64,000 bases of DNA from Helicobacter pylori (GCA_008032935.1 CP032039.1:1302001-1366000); one strand, 5' to 3'; counted from the stretch's first letter, positions 1-9,309 are shown. Translations and numbers: made by a program. The notes: generated by a model from the sequence alone, not told the origin.

Positions 1-435
1 GAAGCGATCGCTAAAAACCTCCAAGAGTTCGCTTCCTTAAAAGTCCCTACTATTTCTGTAATTATCGGTGAAGGGGGCAGTGGTGGCGCGCTAGCAATTG
101 CAGTGGCTGACAAATTGGCTATGATGGAATATTCCATTTTTAGCGTTATATCCCCAGAAGGTTGCGCGGCGATTCTTTGGGATGACCCTAGCAAAACTGA
201 AGTGGCTATTAAAGCGATGAAAATCACGCCCAGAGACTTAAAGGAGGCGGGGCTTATTGATGATATTATTTTAGAGCCTAGCAAAGGGGCTCATAGAGAC
301 AAATTTTCAGCGGCTAACACGATCAAAGAATATTTTTTAGACGCTCTAAGGACTATCCAACAAGACCCTCATTTCCTTGACAACCGCTATCAAAAATTAA
401 TGTCGCTTGGTTCATTTGTGGAGAGCATGAATTAG
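1..435 (+). CDS. accA: Acetyl-CoA carboxylase carboxyltransferase alpha subunit (3' part)
   Basis: This is the C-terminal 144 residues of the alpha subunit of the carboxyltransferase, which with AccD transfers CO2 from biotin to acetyl-CoA to make malonyl-CoA in the first committed step of fatty acid synthesis. The frame is open from base 1 and starts outside the window, so the ATG at 103 is internal. The glycine-rich [10 protein letters not shown] segment and the following ALMMEYS-like and SPEGCA stretches are typical of the crotonase-type fold of AccA. The stop is at 433-435. No obvious terminator follows. Family assignment is firm; only the 5' part is missing because of the window edge. 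Confidence 0.95.
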   Translation, partial: EAIAKNLQEFASLKVPTISVIIGEGGSGGALAIAVADKLAMMEYSIFSVISPEGCAAILWDDPSKTEVAIKAMKITPRDLKEAGLIDDIILEPSKGAHRDKFSAANTIKEYFLDALRTIQQDPHFLDNRYQKLMSLGSFVESMN

Positions 436-454
436 ATCTATCAAAAAATTCGCC

Positions 455-843
455 TTAATGAAATCTTGATAATTGGTTCTTTAACTTTAAAAATTGTGTG
501 TTTTTCTTAAAGAAATAAGGGGTATTTTGAAATAATTCTCCCCCTACAACTAAAATCTCCCCTAAATCCCTAAAGACCGCTTTAAAAAATACCGCTTGAA
601 TAAAATCAATCTCTCTACTATCCAATCTTAAAAATGCAATATTTTTTGATAACCAACGCTCAATAAAAACAAAGCCAAATTTTTCACCACTTGCTATCAT
701 TTTAGAAAAAAGCAGATATTTTACATAGTTTGTAAAATAATATAAAAACATCATTGTGTTACTAATCTGCTATCTCTATCCTTTTGTTTGAATATAAAAA
801 GACAATCATCATGATCAGCGTATTGAATGAAAGCATTCTTATT
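455..843 (-). pseudogene. Possible decayed gene, function unknown
   Basis: This 460-bp gap between accA and the next gene holds protein-like reading on the minus strand but no intact gene. One frame is open from 754 to 455 (99 codons, starts MMFLYYF, middle part SREIDFIQAVFFKAVF). Just upstream another minus frame, 843 to 751, reads 30 codons including YADHDDCLFIFKQKDRD before a stop. Both have plausible composition, but stops separate them, so I read them as pieces of one broken gene rather than two genes. I do not recognise the family. No ribosome binding site supports the ATG at 754. Confidence 0.3.
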
Positions 844-894
844 TTACAATACAGAAGTTAGGTCTAATGGTATTTTAAAAAAGAAAGAAATCCC

Positions 895-1332
895 ATGGTT
901 ATATATGAAAAAATCAAAAGCCGCTTTTCTAGGAATTGGTCTTTAAGGAATAGGGGCAGGCATTTTGCATCTTTGAGCGTGTATTTTTTCTCACTTTTTG
1001 TCATTACAGCGGTTAATAGAAATAGTGGAGTGGATTGGTCATTGATGCCTGAACATTTGATTTGGTGGTTTTTGATTTCTTTTAGTGGGGAATTTGTAGC
1101 AGACATGGCGTTTGGCAAAAAAAGTAAAATCCTTAAAACCCGCTTTGGAATTTCTATTGTAAGCGGCGTTTCACTATTGCTTGGCGCTTTACCAGCGCAT
1201 TTATTTTTTGTATGGTTTGGTTTTATTAATTGGTGGGCTGTCCTTTTTATAGAAGCGGGAGCTGGGCTATTGGTGGGCTGTGTGATACAAAAGATTTTTT
1301 TTGGTAAATATTGGGTGGATCGCTATTATTAA
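895..1332 (+). CDS. Small integral membrane protein, unknown function
   Basis: A 145-residue protein with about four hydrophobic segments (near residues 26-42, 56-72, 86-108 and 112-130), so probably an inner-membrane protein. I do not recognise a family. The start is uncertain. The N-terminus in this frame (residues 2-24) is arginine-rich and unlike a membrane leader, while the next frame, from an ATG at 905, reads MKKSKAAFLGIGL then stop, then GIGAGILHL, which looks like a signal or membrane start. The real N-terminus may therefore have been lost to a frameshift near 960-970. It lies alone between accA and a convergent minus-strand operon. Confidence 0.6.
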   Translation: MVIYEKIKSRFSRNWSLRNRGRHFASLSVYFFSLFVITAVNRNSGVDWSLMPEHLIWWFLISFSGEFVADMAFGKKSKILKTRFGISIVSGVSLLLGALPAHLFFVWFGFINWWAVLFIEAGAGLLVGCVIQKIFFGKYWVDRYY

Positions 1333-1402
1333 GGCTCTCTTTTTTTCAAGCCTGAAAGCGTATTTTCTTATATTCCAATCAATTGGATAAGGGTTACCCT
1401 AC

Positions 1403-2224
1403 TTAAGGCATCGCATCAAAAACCACGCTGATCCCATTTTTTAAAATGATAGGGTTTTTCGCGTCAGTGATATGGATAAAACGCACGCCATTGAGCAAAT
1501 TAAGAGCGATTTCTTGTTGTCTGTTTTCTTTAGCAATGATTTGAATGATCTTTAAGTTTTCATCATAAAAAATGATTTTGGGTTGCCACAAAGGGTTATT
1601 AGAGCTTATTTTTAAATACGCGTTTTGATTCACGCTCAGCCAGTATTTCCCGCTCGCTTCCTTAAATTCCACAGGTTCACTACTTAAAACTAAGGCTCTC
1701 GCGTTAGGGAGCTTGACTTCTTGTAAAGAAAAATCGTATTCCCACTCTTTCAAGGATATGCGCCTAATATCCACAAAATCAAAACCATGCCTTTTCATCG
1801 TCTCTATCAAAATGTTAGGGTCTAAAACATATTCCGTTTTAAGCTCGTATGAAAAAACATTCTCGCCCAAAGAGCTTTGCATTTTAATAGGCAAAACATA
1901 CGAATACCCCATCATGCTTAAAGAATTATTGATGCTTTTGGCAAACGCTAGGGGATTGCTTGAAGCCTTGAAAGTGATTTTCAACATGCTTGGCTTGTCA
2001 AAATTAAAAGACAAAAGCCCGTTTTCTTTGAGAGTGTTGAGCAGTTTCAAGGAATCCAAACGCCCCATTACATAGAAATCCTTACGATTTTTAAACAAAC
2101 GCTCTAAAAAAAGCTTGTTCACCTGATAAGCTCGCTCCCCCATTAAATTCTCAATCCTATCATTTAAAGCATCAGCGCTTAAAAGCGTTCCCCCAACAAT
2201 AAAAGCTAAAAAAAGGTTTTTCAT
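1403..2224 (-). CDS. Exported protein of unknown function, downstream of RodZ-like gene
   Basis: A 273-residue protein beginning MKNLFLAFIVGGTLLSADA, a typical Sec signal peptide with probable cleavage near residue 19, so the mature protein is likely periplasmic. The rest has no cysteine pairs or membrane segments that I can see, and I do not recognise the fold. It is the last gene of the minus-strand run rpmE-rsmI-trmH-rodZ-like, and its ATG overlaps the stop of the RodZ-like gene by 4 bp, which suggests translational coupling and possibly a shared envelope role (inference). Confidence 0.75.
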   Translation of the reverse strand: MKNLFLAFIVGGTLLSADALNDRIENLMGERAYQVNKLFLERLFKNRKDFYVMGRLDSLKLLNTLKENGLLSFNFDKPSMLKITFKASSNPLAFAKSINNSLSMMGYSYVLPIKMQSSLGENVFSYELKTEYVLDPNILIETMKRHGFDFVDIRRISLKEWEYDFSLQEVKLPNARALVLSSEPVEFKEASGKYWLSVNQNAYLKISSNNPLWQPKIIFYDENLKIIQIIAKENRQQEIALNLLNGVRFIHITDAKNPIILKNGISVVFDAMP

Positions 2225-3186
2225 TGCTGGAGTTCTTTGTATTGGGCCTCGTTGATGAGCGTTAAGCCTTTATTTGGCTCGTATAAAAACCGCCTAGTTT
2301 TTCCATCGTTATATTCTTGTTCTTGATGGTTGTTTTTAAGGCTAAGATGCCCATGCCCAAAACGCAACAACAAGCGGTGGTTTTTGGTTTCTAAAGAATA
2401 ATTTTTTTTAAAAACCTTTTGAAAGGAGTTTTTTTTCTCATCTAAATCAATCACTTCCACCCAAATATCTTTTTTAGGGATAATATAAATGGTATTAGGA
2501 TCTTCTTTGATCGCTTCTTTTTCTTGCTTGTCTTGTTCTTTTGGTTTTTCTTCTAGTTTAGGCGTTGGCTCTGGCTTGTTTTCTTCTGTAGGATTAACTT
2601 TATTGAAAGAATTCTTTTTAGTGCCGGATTTAATAGCGCTTTCTTGCCCTCTTTCTTCTTTTAAAGAAGAGCTGTTTTGAATGATAACGACCGCCAAAAT
2701 AATGACAACCACCCCTAAAACCAAAACAAAGGGTTTCCATTTGGAAGATTTTTTGGATAATGAAGTATTGGCCTGATTGATGCTATAATCTATCTCAACT
2801 TTCAAAGGGTTTTTTGCTGTTTCTTCAGGGTCTGTTTCTTGATTTTGCTCTTCACTTGCACCCTCTTTAAAAGCGCACGCCTTATCAAATTCTTTCATCC
2901 ATGCACTCAAATCAATTTTATACTCGCGCTCTAAAATTTGTATAAAGCCCCTAGCACGCACCCTTGATAAAGACTCATAACGCTTTTCTAATATGTAGTT
3001 GATATTTTTAGAAGCGATTTTAGTCGCTTTGTAAATTTCTTGTATGCCAATCTCTCTTAAAATCTGCAAATTTTTATCTAAATTTTTAAGCGATAATTCT
3101 TCTAATGCCGCACCAGAAATATCTTTAGAAATGTTTTGAACATCAGAAAGATCTAAATTTTCTAAACTTTTTTTATGCTGTTCCAT
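2221..3186 (-). CDS. RodZ-like transmembrane protein with N-terminal helix-turn-helix
   Basis: A 321-residue protein with the RodZ layout. Residues about 40-110 are a helical cytoplasmic domain with a helix-turn-helix-like part (LREIGIQEIYKATKIA) and a following ARGFIQILEREYKI segment that matches the RGYIRSYA region of RodZ-type proteins. A single membrane helix follows at about 153-171 (FVLVLGVVVIILAVVII). Next comes a Lys/Glu/Pro-rich linker, then a C-terminal beta domain from about 230 (DIWVEVIDLDEKKN) resembling DUF4115. RodZ links the MreB cytoskeleton to the wall-elongation machinery. Overlaps the downstream exported-protein gene by 4 bp. The architecture is clear; orthology to RodZ is inferred. 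Confidence 0.65.
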   Translation of the reverse strand: MEQHKKSLENLDLSDVQNISKDISGAALEELSLKNLDKNLQILREIGIQEIYKATKIASKNINYILEKRYESLSRVRARGFIQILEREYKIDLSAWMKEFDKACAFKEGASEEQNQETDPEETAKNPLKVEIDYSINQANTSLSKKSSKWKPFVLVLGVVVIILAVVIIQNSSSLKEERGQESAIKSGTKKNSFNKVNPTEENKPEPTPKLEEKPKEQDKQEKEAIKEDPNTIYIIPKKDIWVEVIDLDEKKNSFQKVFKKNYSLETKNHRLLLRFGHGHLSLKNNHQEQEYNDGKTRRFLYEPNKGLTLINEAQYKELQQ

Positions 3187-3198
3187 TCAATTGACCAC

Positions 3199-3881
3199 CT
3201 AGTTGATTTTATCCATTAAGATCCCTGCTGCCACGCTCACATTGAGCGAATCAAAATCTCTTCGCATTTTTACGCTCAATATAGCGTCCATTTTAGCAAG
3301 GATTTTTTAGACAACCCCTCATGCTCACTCCCCAAAAAAAGAGCGCATTTTTTTAAGGATAGATTTTCTACTTGACTAGAGCCTTGCATGCTCGTGCCCA
3401 AACATAAAAACCCGCTCGTTTTCAATTCATTGATCAAATCCAGCGTGTTAGGCGCAACGCTAAAAGGCAAATCATACATAAGCCCCAAGCTGGATCGCAC
3501 AATCCCCTCATAAGCCAATTCTCTAGCAAAATCTAAAATAACGCCATCCATTCCTAAGCAATACGAGCTCCTAAAAATACCCCCAATATTCCCCACATCC
3601 GTAATCCCACAAAGCACCAAAAGTTTTTGAGCTTTTTTAACCTCTTTTAAAGAAACCGCCAAAGGCAGTTCCACCCTAGCTAAAACCCCTTGATGGTTCC
3701 CTCCCTTAGCCAAGCTTTGCGCTTTTTTATTATCCACTTTGATGATATTAGGGCATGCTTTTTTGAGCGCGAAAAAAAATTTTTTGTCTATTTCTTTAGA
3801 AAGATAGATTTCTTGCAATTTTTCTTGATGAGAGTTTAGAAGGTGCATAATCACTTGCTTGCCATAAATTACTGCCTGCAT
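3199..3881 (-). pseudogene. SPOUT-family (TrmH/RlmB-type) RNA 2'-O-methyltransferase, 3' frameshift
   Basis: Homologue of HP0553, a SpoU-type rRNA/tRNA 2'-O-ribose methyltransferase. The first 197 residues carry the substrate-binding N-domain and SPOUT motifs 1 and 2 (TDVGNIGGIFRSS near residue 94; LGSEHEGLSKK near 184). The open frame then ends early (KWTLY, stop at 3276). The missing motif 3 is in the next frame, reading DSLNVSVAAGILMDKIN and ending at 3199-3201. One extra A in the A4 run (T4 on the plus strand, 3291-3294) restores a 227-residue protein. Motif 3 forms part of the AdoMet knot, so the truncated product should be inactive. Either a real mutation or a homopolymer error. Overlaps rsmI by 13 bp. 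Confidence 0.85.
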
Positions 3882-4756
3882 GCTAAACCCTTTTTATTGA
3901 TTTTTTCTTCTAACAAACGCTGGAAATAAAGCTCTTTAGCGTTTTTTTGTGTCATAGCGGCTTCAATTTTAGCCTTAATTTTAGGAGGTAAATCCAACTC
4001 CAATAACGCCGATAGCCCCATGCAAGGCTCTATTTTTTTTTCATTCAAAAGCACTAAAACCCACTCCCCTTGGATATTATTTTGTTGCAACCGCTCTATG
4101 ATTTGAGAAATTTCTCCTAAATAATACTGCTGGTGGAGTTTGGTAAGCTCTTTAGCCGCAAACAAATGCATGCCTTGAGCCAAATCGTTTAAATCCTTTA
4201 AAGTCTCCAACAATCGGTGCGGGCTTTCATAAAAAACCACCGGGGTTTTTTCTTCTAAATACGCTAAAGCGTTTAAAATTTTAGCGATTTTTAAGCGCCT
4301 TTCCTTACTCTTATGAGGTAAAAAGCCGGCGTAAAAAAACCGCCCTTCTAAAAACCCGCTCGCGCAAAACGCCGTAGTGAGTGCGTTAGCCCCAGGCAAA
4401 ACATCGTATTGAATGTTATGTTTCAAAGCGTAAGCGGCTAAACTCATGCCTGGATCGCTCAAGCTTGGCATGCCCGCATCGCTCATCACAGCGATTTCTT
4501 TGTCAAAAAAAGAAGGCTCTATTTGGTTTAAAAATTCCTGATCATTATGCGAATGGAAAGCGATAAACTCCCTTTTTTTAGTAGCGATATTTGGGAAAGA
4601 ATGGCTGATAATAGGGTTTTGTGCAAGCAAGTGCAACAACCTCTTACTCACCCTTGTATCCTCGCATAAAAAAATCTCGCAACGCTCTAAAACTTCTAGT
4701 GTGCGTAGCGTAATGTCAGCGAGATTACCTATAGGAGTGGGCAAAAAATACAGCAC
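3869..4756 (-). CDS. rsmI: 16S rRNA (cytidine1402-2'-O)-methyltransferase
   Basis: RsmI methylates the 2'-OH of C1402 in the decoding centre of 16S rRNA. The 295-residue length fits the family. The N-terminus FLPTPIGNLADITLRT holds the GN(L/I)xDI(T/S) signature, followed by CEDTR at about 31-35, SDAGMPSLSDPG at about 92-103, and the conserved VVFYESPHRL near 174, all typical of the tetrapyrrole methylase fold used by RsmI. It lies 24 bp downstream of rpmE and overlaps the next methyltransferase gene by 13 bp, so it belongs to the same operon. Confidence 0.95.
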   Translation of the reverse strand: MLYFLPTPIGNLADITLRTLEVLERCEIFLCEDTRVSKRLLHLLAQNPIISHSFPNIATKKREFIAFHSHNDQEFLNQIEPSFFDKEIAVMSDAGMPSLSDPGMSLAAYALKHNIQYDVLPGANALTTAFCASGFLEGRFFYAGFLPHKSKERRLKIAKILNALAYLEEKTPVVFYESPHRLLETLKDLNDLAQGMHLFAAKELTKLHQQYYLGEISQIIERLQQNNIQGEWVLVLLNEKKIEPCMGLSALLELDLPPKIKAKIEAAMTQKNAKELYFQRLLEEKINKKGLACRQ

Positions 4757-4780
4757 AAAAAGCCACGCTTTTTAAAAGAG

Positions 4781-4984
4781 TTACTTCAAGTTGTAGCGTT
4801 GCTTGAATTTTTCTACTCTCCCTGCAGTGTCAGCGATTTTATCGCTACCGGTATAGAAAGGGTGGCAAAAGCTAGAAATATCAATACGCATTTCAGGTTT
4901 GGTGCTTAAAACTTCAATTTCTTTCCCGCTCGTTACGCAAGTAACTTTGCATGGGATGTATTCGGGGTGAATGCCTTTTTTCAT
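4781..4984 (-). CDS. rpmE: Large ribosomal subunit protein bL31
   Basis: A 67-residue bL31 beginning [16 protein letters not shown]. The family signature HPFYTG is at about 42-47. The frame is open upstream to 5140, but the longer start is rejected because the ATG at 4984 gives exactly the family N-terminus and because the -10 box at 5018-5023 would put the transcript start downstream of that longer start. It retains the C12 position but lacks the full CxxC set of zinc-binding bL31. First gene of the minus-strand operon continuing with rsmI; divergent from rho. Confidence 0.95.
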   Translation of the reverse strand: MKKGIHPEYIPCKVTCVTSGKEIEVLSTKPEMRIDISSFCHPFYTGSDKIADTAGRVEKFKQRYNLK

Positions 4985-5017
4985 CAAGTATCCTTTATTT
5001 TTAAATTTAAACTTAAA

Positions 5018-5026
5018 ATTATAGCA
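5018..5026 (-). promoter_or_regulatory. Extended -10 promoter for rpmE operon
   Basis: On the minus strand the sequence reads TGCTATAAT, a perfect extended -10 element of H. pylori sigma-80, ending about 34 bp upstream of the rpmE ATG. This gives a leader of roughly 25-30 nt. No clear -35, as is normal for this species. Confidence 0.7.
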
Positions 5027-5248
5027 TAAGTAACAACAAATTAAAACCACTCTAAAGTTAAAATAAAATTTGACTTTGTTAAAAAAATTATGATAGCATA
5101 GCAAAGCATTACGAAATTCAACACTTGTGGCATGCGCCACTTATTAGCATCTTTTGGTTACACTAATTTTTTAAGAATGCTTTAGCTTTTTGTATTTTTA
5201 TCTTAATTGCAACAAACTAGAAACCTCTTTTTGTTAAAAGGAAATTTA

Positions 5249-6565
5249 ATGAACGAAAACGCGCCTACGCACAAAAGTTCGCACAAAGTCAAAACACACA
5301 CGCCAGTGAGCGGTTATCACATTGAATATTTACGCACCTACCCTACTGAAAAGCTTTTAGAAATCGCTAACAAGCTCAAAGTAGAAAACCCCCAAGAATT
5401 CAAACGACAAGACTTGATGTTTGAAATTTTAAAAACCCAAGTCACGCAAGGCGGATACATTCTTTTTACCGGGATTTTAGAAATCATGCCTGATGGCTAT
5501 GGCTTTTTAAGGGGGTTTGATGGGAGTTTTTCAGACGGGCATAACGACACTTATGTTAGCCCTTCTCAAATCAGGCGCTTTGCTTTAAGGAATGGCGATA
5601 TTGTTACCGGTCAAGTGCGATCCCCCAAAGACCAGGAAAAATACTACGCCCTTTTGAAAATAGAAGCCATCAATTATTTGCCTTCAGATGAGATTAAAAA
5701 CCGCCCTTTGTTTGACAATCTAACCCCCCTATTCCCTGATGAACAAATCAAATTAGAATACGAACCCACTAAAGTTACCGGCAGGATGCTGGATTTATTC
5801 AGCCCTGTGGGGAAAGGTCAAAGGGCTTTGATCGTTGCACCACCACGAACCGGGAAAACGGAGCTGATGAAAGAGCTCGCCCAAGGCATCACTTCTAACC
5901 ACCCTGAAGTGGAGCTGATCATCCTTTTAGTGGATGAGCGCCCTGAAGAGGTAACGGATATGCAACGAAGCGTTAAAGGTCAAGTTTTTAGCTCCACTTT
6001 TGATTTGCCCGCTAATAACCACATAAGAATCGCTGAATTAGTCTTAGAAAGGGCTAAAAGGCGCGTGGAAATGGGCAAAGATGTGGTGGTTTTATTAGAT
6101 TCTATCACCCGTTTAGCCAGAGCGTATAACGCTGTAACGCCTTCAAGCGGTAAGGTTTTAAGCGGGGGCGTGGATGCGAACGCCTTGCACAGACCCAAGC
6201 GCTTTTTTGGAGCCGCAAGGAATATTGAAGAAGGCGGGAGCTTGACGATTATCGCTACGGCGTTGATTGAAACGGGATCTAGAATGGATGAGGTGATTTT
6301 TGAAGAATTTAAAGGCACCGGGAATAGCGAAATCGTTTTAGCGAGGAATATTGCGGACAGGCGCATTTACCCAGCCTTTGATATTTTAAAATCCGGCACA
6401 CGAAAAGATAATATCTTGCTTGGCAAAGACCGCTTGACTAAAGTGTGGGTTTTAAGGAATGTGATGCAACAAATGGATGACATAGAAGCCTTAAGCTTTG
6501 TGTATTCTAAAATGCAACAAACTAAGGACAATGAAGAATTTTTAAATTTAATGAATGAAAAATAA
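5249..6565 (+). CDS. rho: Transcription termination factor Rho
   Basis: Rho is the hexameric RNA-dependent ATPase that ends transcription at untranslated RNA. The chosen start (ATG 5249) follows the ribosome binding site AAAAGGA at 5236-5242 and gives 438 residues; a longer frame from 5207 has no such site. N-terminal RNA-binding fold residues about 40-130 ([15 protein letters not shown]), Walker A PPRTGKTE near 203-210, Walker [17 protein letters not shown] near 275, and the secondary RNA-site region [22 protein letters not shown] near 335. Intact. Separated from murI by 38 bp, probably cotranscribed. Confidence 0.96.
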   Translation: MNENAPTHKSSHKVKTHTPVSGYHIEYLRTYPTEKLLEIANKLKVENPQEFKRQDLMFEILKTQVTQGGYILFTGILEIMPDGYGFLRGFDGSFSDGHNDTYVSPSQIRRFALRNGDIVTGQVRSPKDQEKYYALLKIEAINYLPSDEIKNRPLFDNLTPLFPDEQIKLEYEPTKVTGRMLDLFSPVGKGQRALIVAPPRTGKTELMKELAQGITSNHPEVELIILLVDERPEEVTDMQRSVKGQVFSSTFDLPANNHIRIAELVLERAKRRVEMGKDVVVLLDSITRLARAYNAVTPSSGKVLSGGVDANALHRPKRFFGAARNIEEGGSLTIIATALIETGSRMDEVIFEEFKGTGNSEIVLARNIADRRIYPAFDILKSGTRKDNILLGKDRLTKVWVLRNVMQQMDDIEALSFVYSKMQQTKDNEEFLNLMNEK

Positions 6566-6603
6566 AATCCCTCATTAAATCCCATTAAATTAAAAAAAGT
6601 GTC

Positions 6604-7371
6604 ATGAAAATAGGCGTTTTTGATAGCGGTGTGGGAGGGTTTAGCGTTTTAAAAAGCCTTTTAAAAGCGCAACTATTTGATGAAATCATCTATTACGGCG
6701 ATAGCGCTAGAGTGCCTTATGGCACTAAAGACCCCACCACGATCAAGCAATTTGGCTTAGAGGCTTTGGATTTTTTCAAACCGCACCAGATTGGATTATT
6801 GGTTGTGGCATGCAACACAGCGAGCGCTCTAGCTTTAGAAGAGATGCAAAAGCATTCCAAAATCCCTATTGTGGGCGTGATTGAGCCAAGCATTTTAGCG
6901 ATCAAACAACAAGTAAAAGATAAAAACGCCTCTATTTTAGTGCTAGGGACAAAAGCGACGATCCAATCCAACGCTTATGACAACGCCCTGAAACAACAAG
7001 GCTATTTGAATGTTTCGCATTTAGCCACTTCTCTTTTTGTGCCTTTGATTGAAGAAAATATTTTAGAGGGCGAATTGTTAGAAACTTGCATGCGTTATTA
7101 TTTCACTCCCTTAAAGATTTTACCTGAAGTGATCATTTTAGGTTGCACGCATTTTCCCTTAATCGCTCAAAAAATTGAGGGCTATTTTATGGAGCATTTT
7201 GCCCTTTCAACGCCCCCCCTACTCATCCATTCGGGCGATGCTATTGTAGAATATTTGCAACAAAAATACACCCTTAAGAAAAATGCACACGCATTCCCTA
7301 AAGTGGAATTTCATGCGAGCGGCGATGTGATCTGGCTAGAAAAACAGGCTAAAGAATGGCTCAAATTGTAA
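6604..7371 (+). CDS. murI: Glutamate racemase
   Basis: MurI (also called glr) converts L-glutamate to D-glutamate for peptidoglycan. The 255 residues match the H. pylori enzyme. Active-site motifs are visible: FDSGVGG at 6-12 (Asp7), CNTASA with Cys70, and LGCTHFPL with Cys181 and His183. Intact. In cag-positive strains the cag pathogenicity island sits at the 3' end of this gene; here the next gene begins 11 bp after its stop (see the separate entry). Confidence 0.97.
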   Translation: MKIGVFDSGVGGFSVLKSLLKAQLFDEIIYYGDSARVPYGTKDPTTIKQFGLEALDFFKPHQIGLLVVACNTASALALEEMQKHSKIPIVGVIEPSILAIKQQVKDKNASILVLGTKATIQSNAYDNALKQQGYLNVSHLATSLFVPLIEENILEGELLETCMRYYFTPLKILPEVIILGCTHFPLIAQKIEGYFMEHFALSTPPLLIHSGDAIVEYLQQKYTLKKNAHAFPKVEFHASGDVIWLEKQAKEWLKL

Positions 7372-7383
7372 AAGGACTTGACA
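7369..7383. other. Empty cag pathogenicity island insertion site
   Basis: The murI stop codon (7369-7371) is followed after only 11 bp by the ATG of the HP0519 homologue (7383). In cag-positive H. pylori about 37-40 kb of the cag island (HP0520-HP0548) lies exactly between these two genes. The junction here is clean, with murI and the HP0519 homologue both complete, so this is the uninterrupted chromosomal site and the strain has no cag island at its usual location. The AAAGGAC stretch in the gap also serves as ribosome binding site for the downstream gene. A cag island elsewhere in the genome cannot be excluded. Confidence 0.85.
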
Positions 7384-8237
7384 TGTTTAAAGATTTTTAT
7401 CGCACCACCCTCTCTTTTTTAAAGCCTTTATTGCTTTTATTGGGTTTATTATTGCCGTTTTCACTTTGTATAGCTGATGAATATATTAGCATCAGTGATG
7501 ATTGGGATGAAAGGGCGCGAAATCAATGGGATGAAATTGCACGAAATCATAAGACATATTATTTTGAAAATGGTTTAGACCATTTTAATCAAGGCCAATA
7601 CAAGCAAGCCTTTAAAGATTTTAGATTGGCGCAAGAATACAGCATTGGGCTTGGCAGCGTTTATTTAGCCAAAATGTATTTGGAGGGAAAGGGCGTGAAA
7701 GTGGATTACAAAAAAGTGCAATTCTATGCAGAAAACGCTATCAAAGGGTATGGGAGCGGGTTGTTAGGGGGCGCTCTTATTTTAGGACGCATGCAAGCGC
7801 AAGGCTTAGGGATGAAAAAGGATTTGAAACAAGCGCTTAAGACTTACAGGCATGTGGTTCGCATGTTTTCTAATAAAAGCACAAATTATTTTGCTAACAA
7901 TTTTAGATTACCAAACCTTGCGTTCACTAGTATGCTTATTGGATCGCGATTCATTGATCTTTCAAGTTTGAGTGCGAATCCTATAAAATTTGGAAAGAAG
8001 TTTGGAATACTTGTTAAGAAATCCACTCAAATCAAAGATAAGACACTTCTTTGGGAAGACATTGCTGAAATTTCAAGCAATATTATTTTACTCAAACAAC
8101 AAATGGGGGAGATCCTTTATAGAATTGGAATCGCTTATAAAGAAGGGCTTGGCGTTAGAAAACAAAAAAATAGGGCTAAAAAATTCCTGCAAAAATCCGC
8201 AGAATTTGGTTATGAAAAAGCTATGGAAGCTCTGTAG
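7383..8237 (+). CDS. Exported Sel1-like repeat protein (HP0519 homologue)
   Basis: A 284-residue protein. The start at 7383 (MFKDFYRTTLS) is chosen over an in-frame ATG at 7356, which lies inside murI, because AAAAGGA precedes 7383. Residues about 14-32 are a hydrophobic signal (LLLLLGLLLPFSLCIA). Sel1-like/TPR-type helices follow: GLDHFNQGQYKQAFKDF, then AKMYLEGKGVKVDYKKVQFYAE near 95-115, GRMQAQGLGMKKDLKQALKTY near 135-155, and a last repeat GIAYKEGLGVRKQKNRAKKFL near 252. Sel1 proteins of H. pylori (the Hcp family) are secreted; this one lacks the paired repeat cysteines of Hcp proteins. Function unknown. Confidence 0.85.
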   Translation: MFKDFYRTTLSFLKPLLLLLGLLLPFSLCIADEYISISDDWDERARNQWDEIARNHKTYYFENGLDHFNQGQYKQAFKDFRLAQEYSIGLGSVYLAKMYLEGKGVKVDYKKVQFYAENAIKGYGSGLLGGALILGRMQAQGLGMKKDLKQALKTYRHVVRMFSNKSTNYFANNFRLPNLAFTSMLIGSRFIDLSSLSANPIKFGKKFGILVKKSTQIKDKTLLWEDIAEISSNIILLKQQMGEILYRIGIAYKEGLGVRKQKNRAKKFLQKSAEFGYEKAMEAL

Positions 8238-8316
8238 TTTTTCATCAAACTTGTTTGACTTGAGAGTTAGAAAAATCCGCTTAGATTACTCTCATTAAAA
8301 CAGAGTCTTATTTTTC

Positions 8317-9309
8317 TTATTTTTCCATTATAATAGACACTTGATTGTTTTCAATCTCTACATAGAGTTCTTTTTGAGAATTAGAGCTATAAGAGAGCTT
8401 GTTTTGCTGGTAGGCTTTGTAATCTTGGTCAAACACCACATAAAACAAGCGTTTGTTCTGGGAGTTGGGGTAAGGGATCACATTGATAGAAGAAAAAGCG
8501 ATATTCTTTTTTTCGTTTTTTGCAAACACCCTTTTTTTATACTCTTTAAAAGCGTTGAATTTCATGCCGTCATAGCGAGTGAAATCGGGGTTATAAAAAC
8601 GCATGTAGCGTTCAAAATCGCCCCTAGCCCAAGCTTCTTTCCATTGGAAAAGGGAGCTTAAAATCATGCTCAATTCCTCTTTAGTGCTAGGAGAAAACTT
8701 GTCTTCATAGGTGATGAGGAACGCTTTTTCGCCTTTTAACACTTTGTCATAAGAGCTTAAAAGCGGGTTTTCAATCGCAATACAGCCCTTGGTGTTCAAT
8801 TCATTCCGATCGCCATTTAAAGGCATTCCATGCACCCAAATGCCATGCCCGGTGCGTTTTTTCAAGGTGTCATACAAATTAGGGTAATTCGTTACAAAAG
8901 CCAAAACGCCATAATATTGATCCAAGCGCTCTAATTTCTGCGTGATACGATACACTCCAATAGGCGTGGCCAAATCGCCCTCTAAAGTCTTATCGCCCTT
9001 TTTAGAGCCTACAAGGGCTTTAGAGCTGTTGATTTTTTTAAGCATGTTGTTGTCTATTTCATAAAACTCTAAACTGGGCTTGGATTTATTAGCCACAAAT
9101 AAAAACTGCTTGTTTTGATAATAGCCAAAATCCGTGTCCTTGTTTTGAAGCTCTTCTGCCCAAAAAGACTTATCCGCTAAATAAGAATCCAGCTTTTGAC
9201 CCACCACTTCCAAGCCTTGTTTTTGATAAAGGCGCATGATTTCTAATAAACGATCACTAGCATTCAAGCCCACAAACCCCATTAATAAAGCCGGTAATAC
9301 CTTTTTCAA
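8317..9309 (-). CDS. csd6: L,D-carboxypeptidase Csd6 (cell-shape determinant)
   Basis: Homologue of HP0518. Csd6 trims the muropeptide tetrapeptide to tripeptide in the periplasm and helps set helical cell shape; it has also been linked to flagellin glycosylation. 330 residues with a short signal peptide ([17 protein letters not shown]). The YkuD/LDT domain spans about 65-200, with catalytic His160 ([10 protein letters not shown]) and Cys176 ([10 protein letters not shown]). The C-terminal region from about 215 is the NTF2-like domain known from the Csd6 structure. Start overlaps the era stop by 4 bp; last gene of the rplI-hslV-hslU-era-csd6 operon. Confidence 0.93.
   Translation of the reverse strand: MKKVLPALLMGFVGLNASDRLLEIMRLYQKQGLEVVGQKLDSYLADKSFWAEELQNKDTDFGYYQNKQFLFVANKSKPSLEFYEIDNNMLKKINSSKALVGSKKGDKTLEGDLATPIGVYRITQKLERLDQYYGVLAFVTNYPNLYDTLKKRTGHGIWVHGMPLNGDRNELNTKGCIAIENPLLSSYDKVLKGEKAFLITYEDKFSPSTKEELSMILSSLFQWKEAWARGDFERYMRFYNPDFTRYDGMKFNAFKEYKKRVFAKNEKKNIAFSSINVIPYPNSQNKRLFYVVFDQDYKAYQQNKLSYSSNSQKELYVEIENNQVSIIMEK

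Noticed and set aside
4985-5140. N-terminal extension of rpmE
   Set aside because: Contains the TATAAT of the rpmE promoter and is not bL31-like.
5980-6366. 128-codon frame antisense to rho
   Set aside because: Lies fully within the conserved rho coding region in the opposite strand, a usual shadow in this AT-rich genome.
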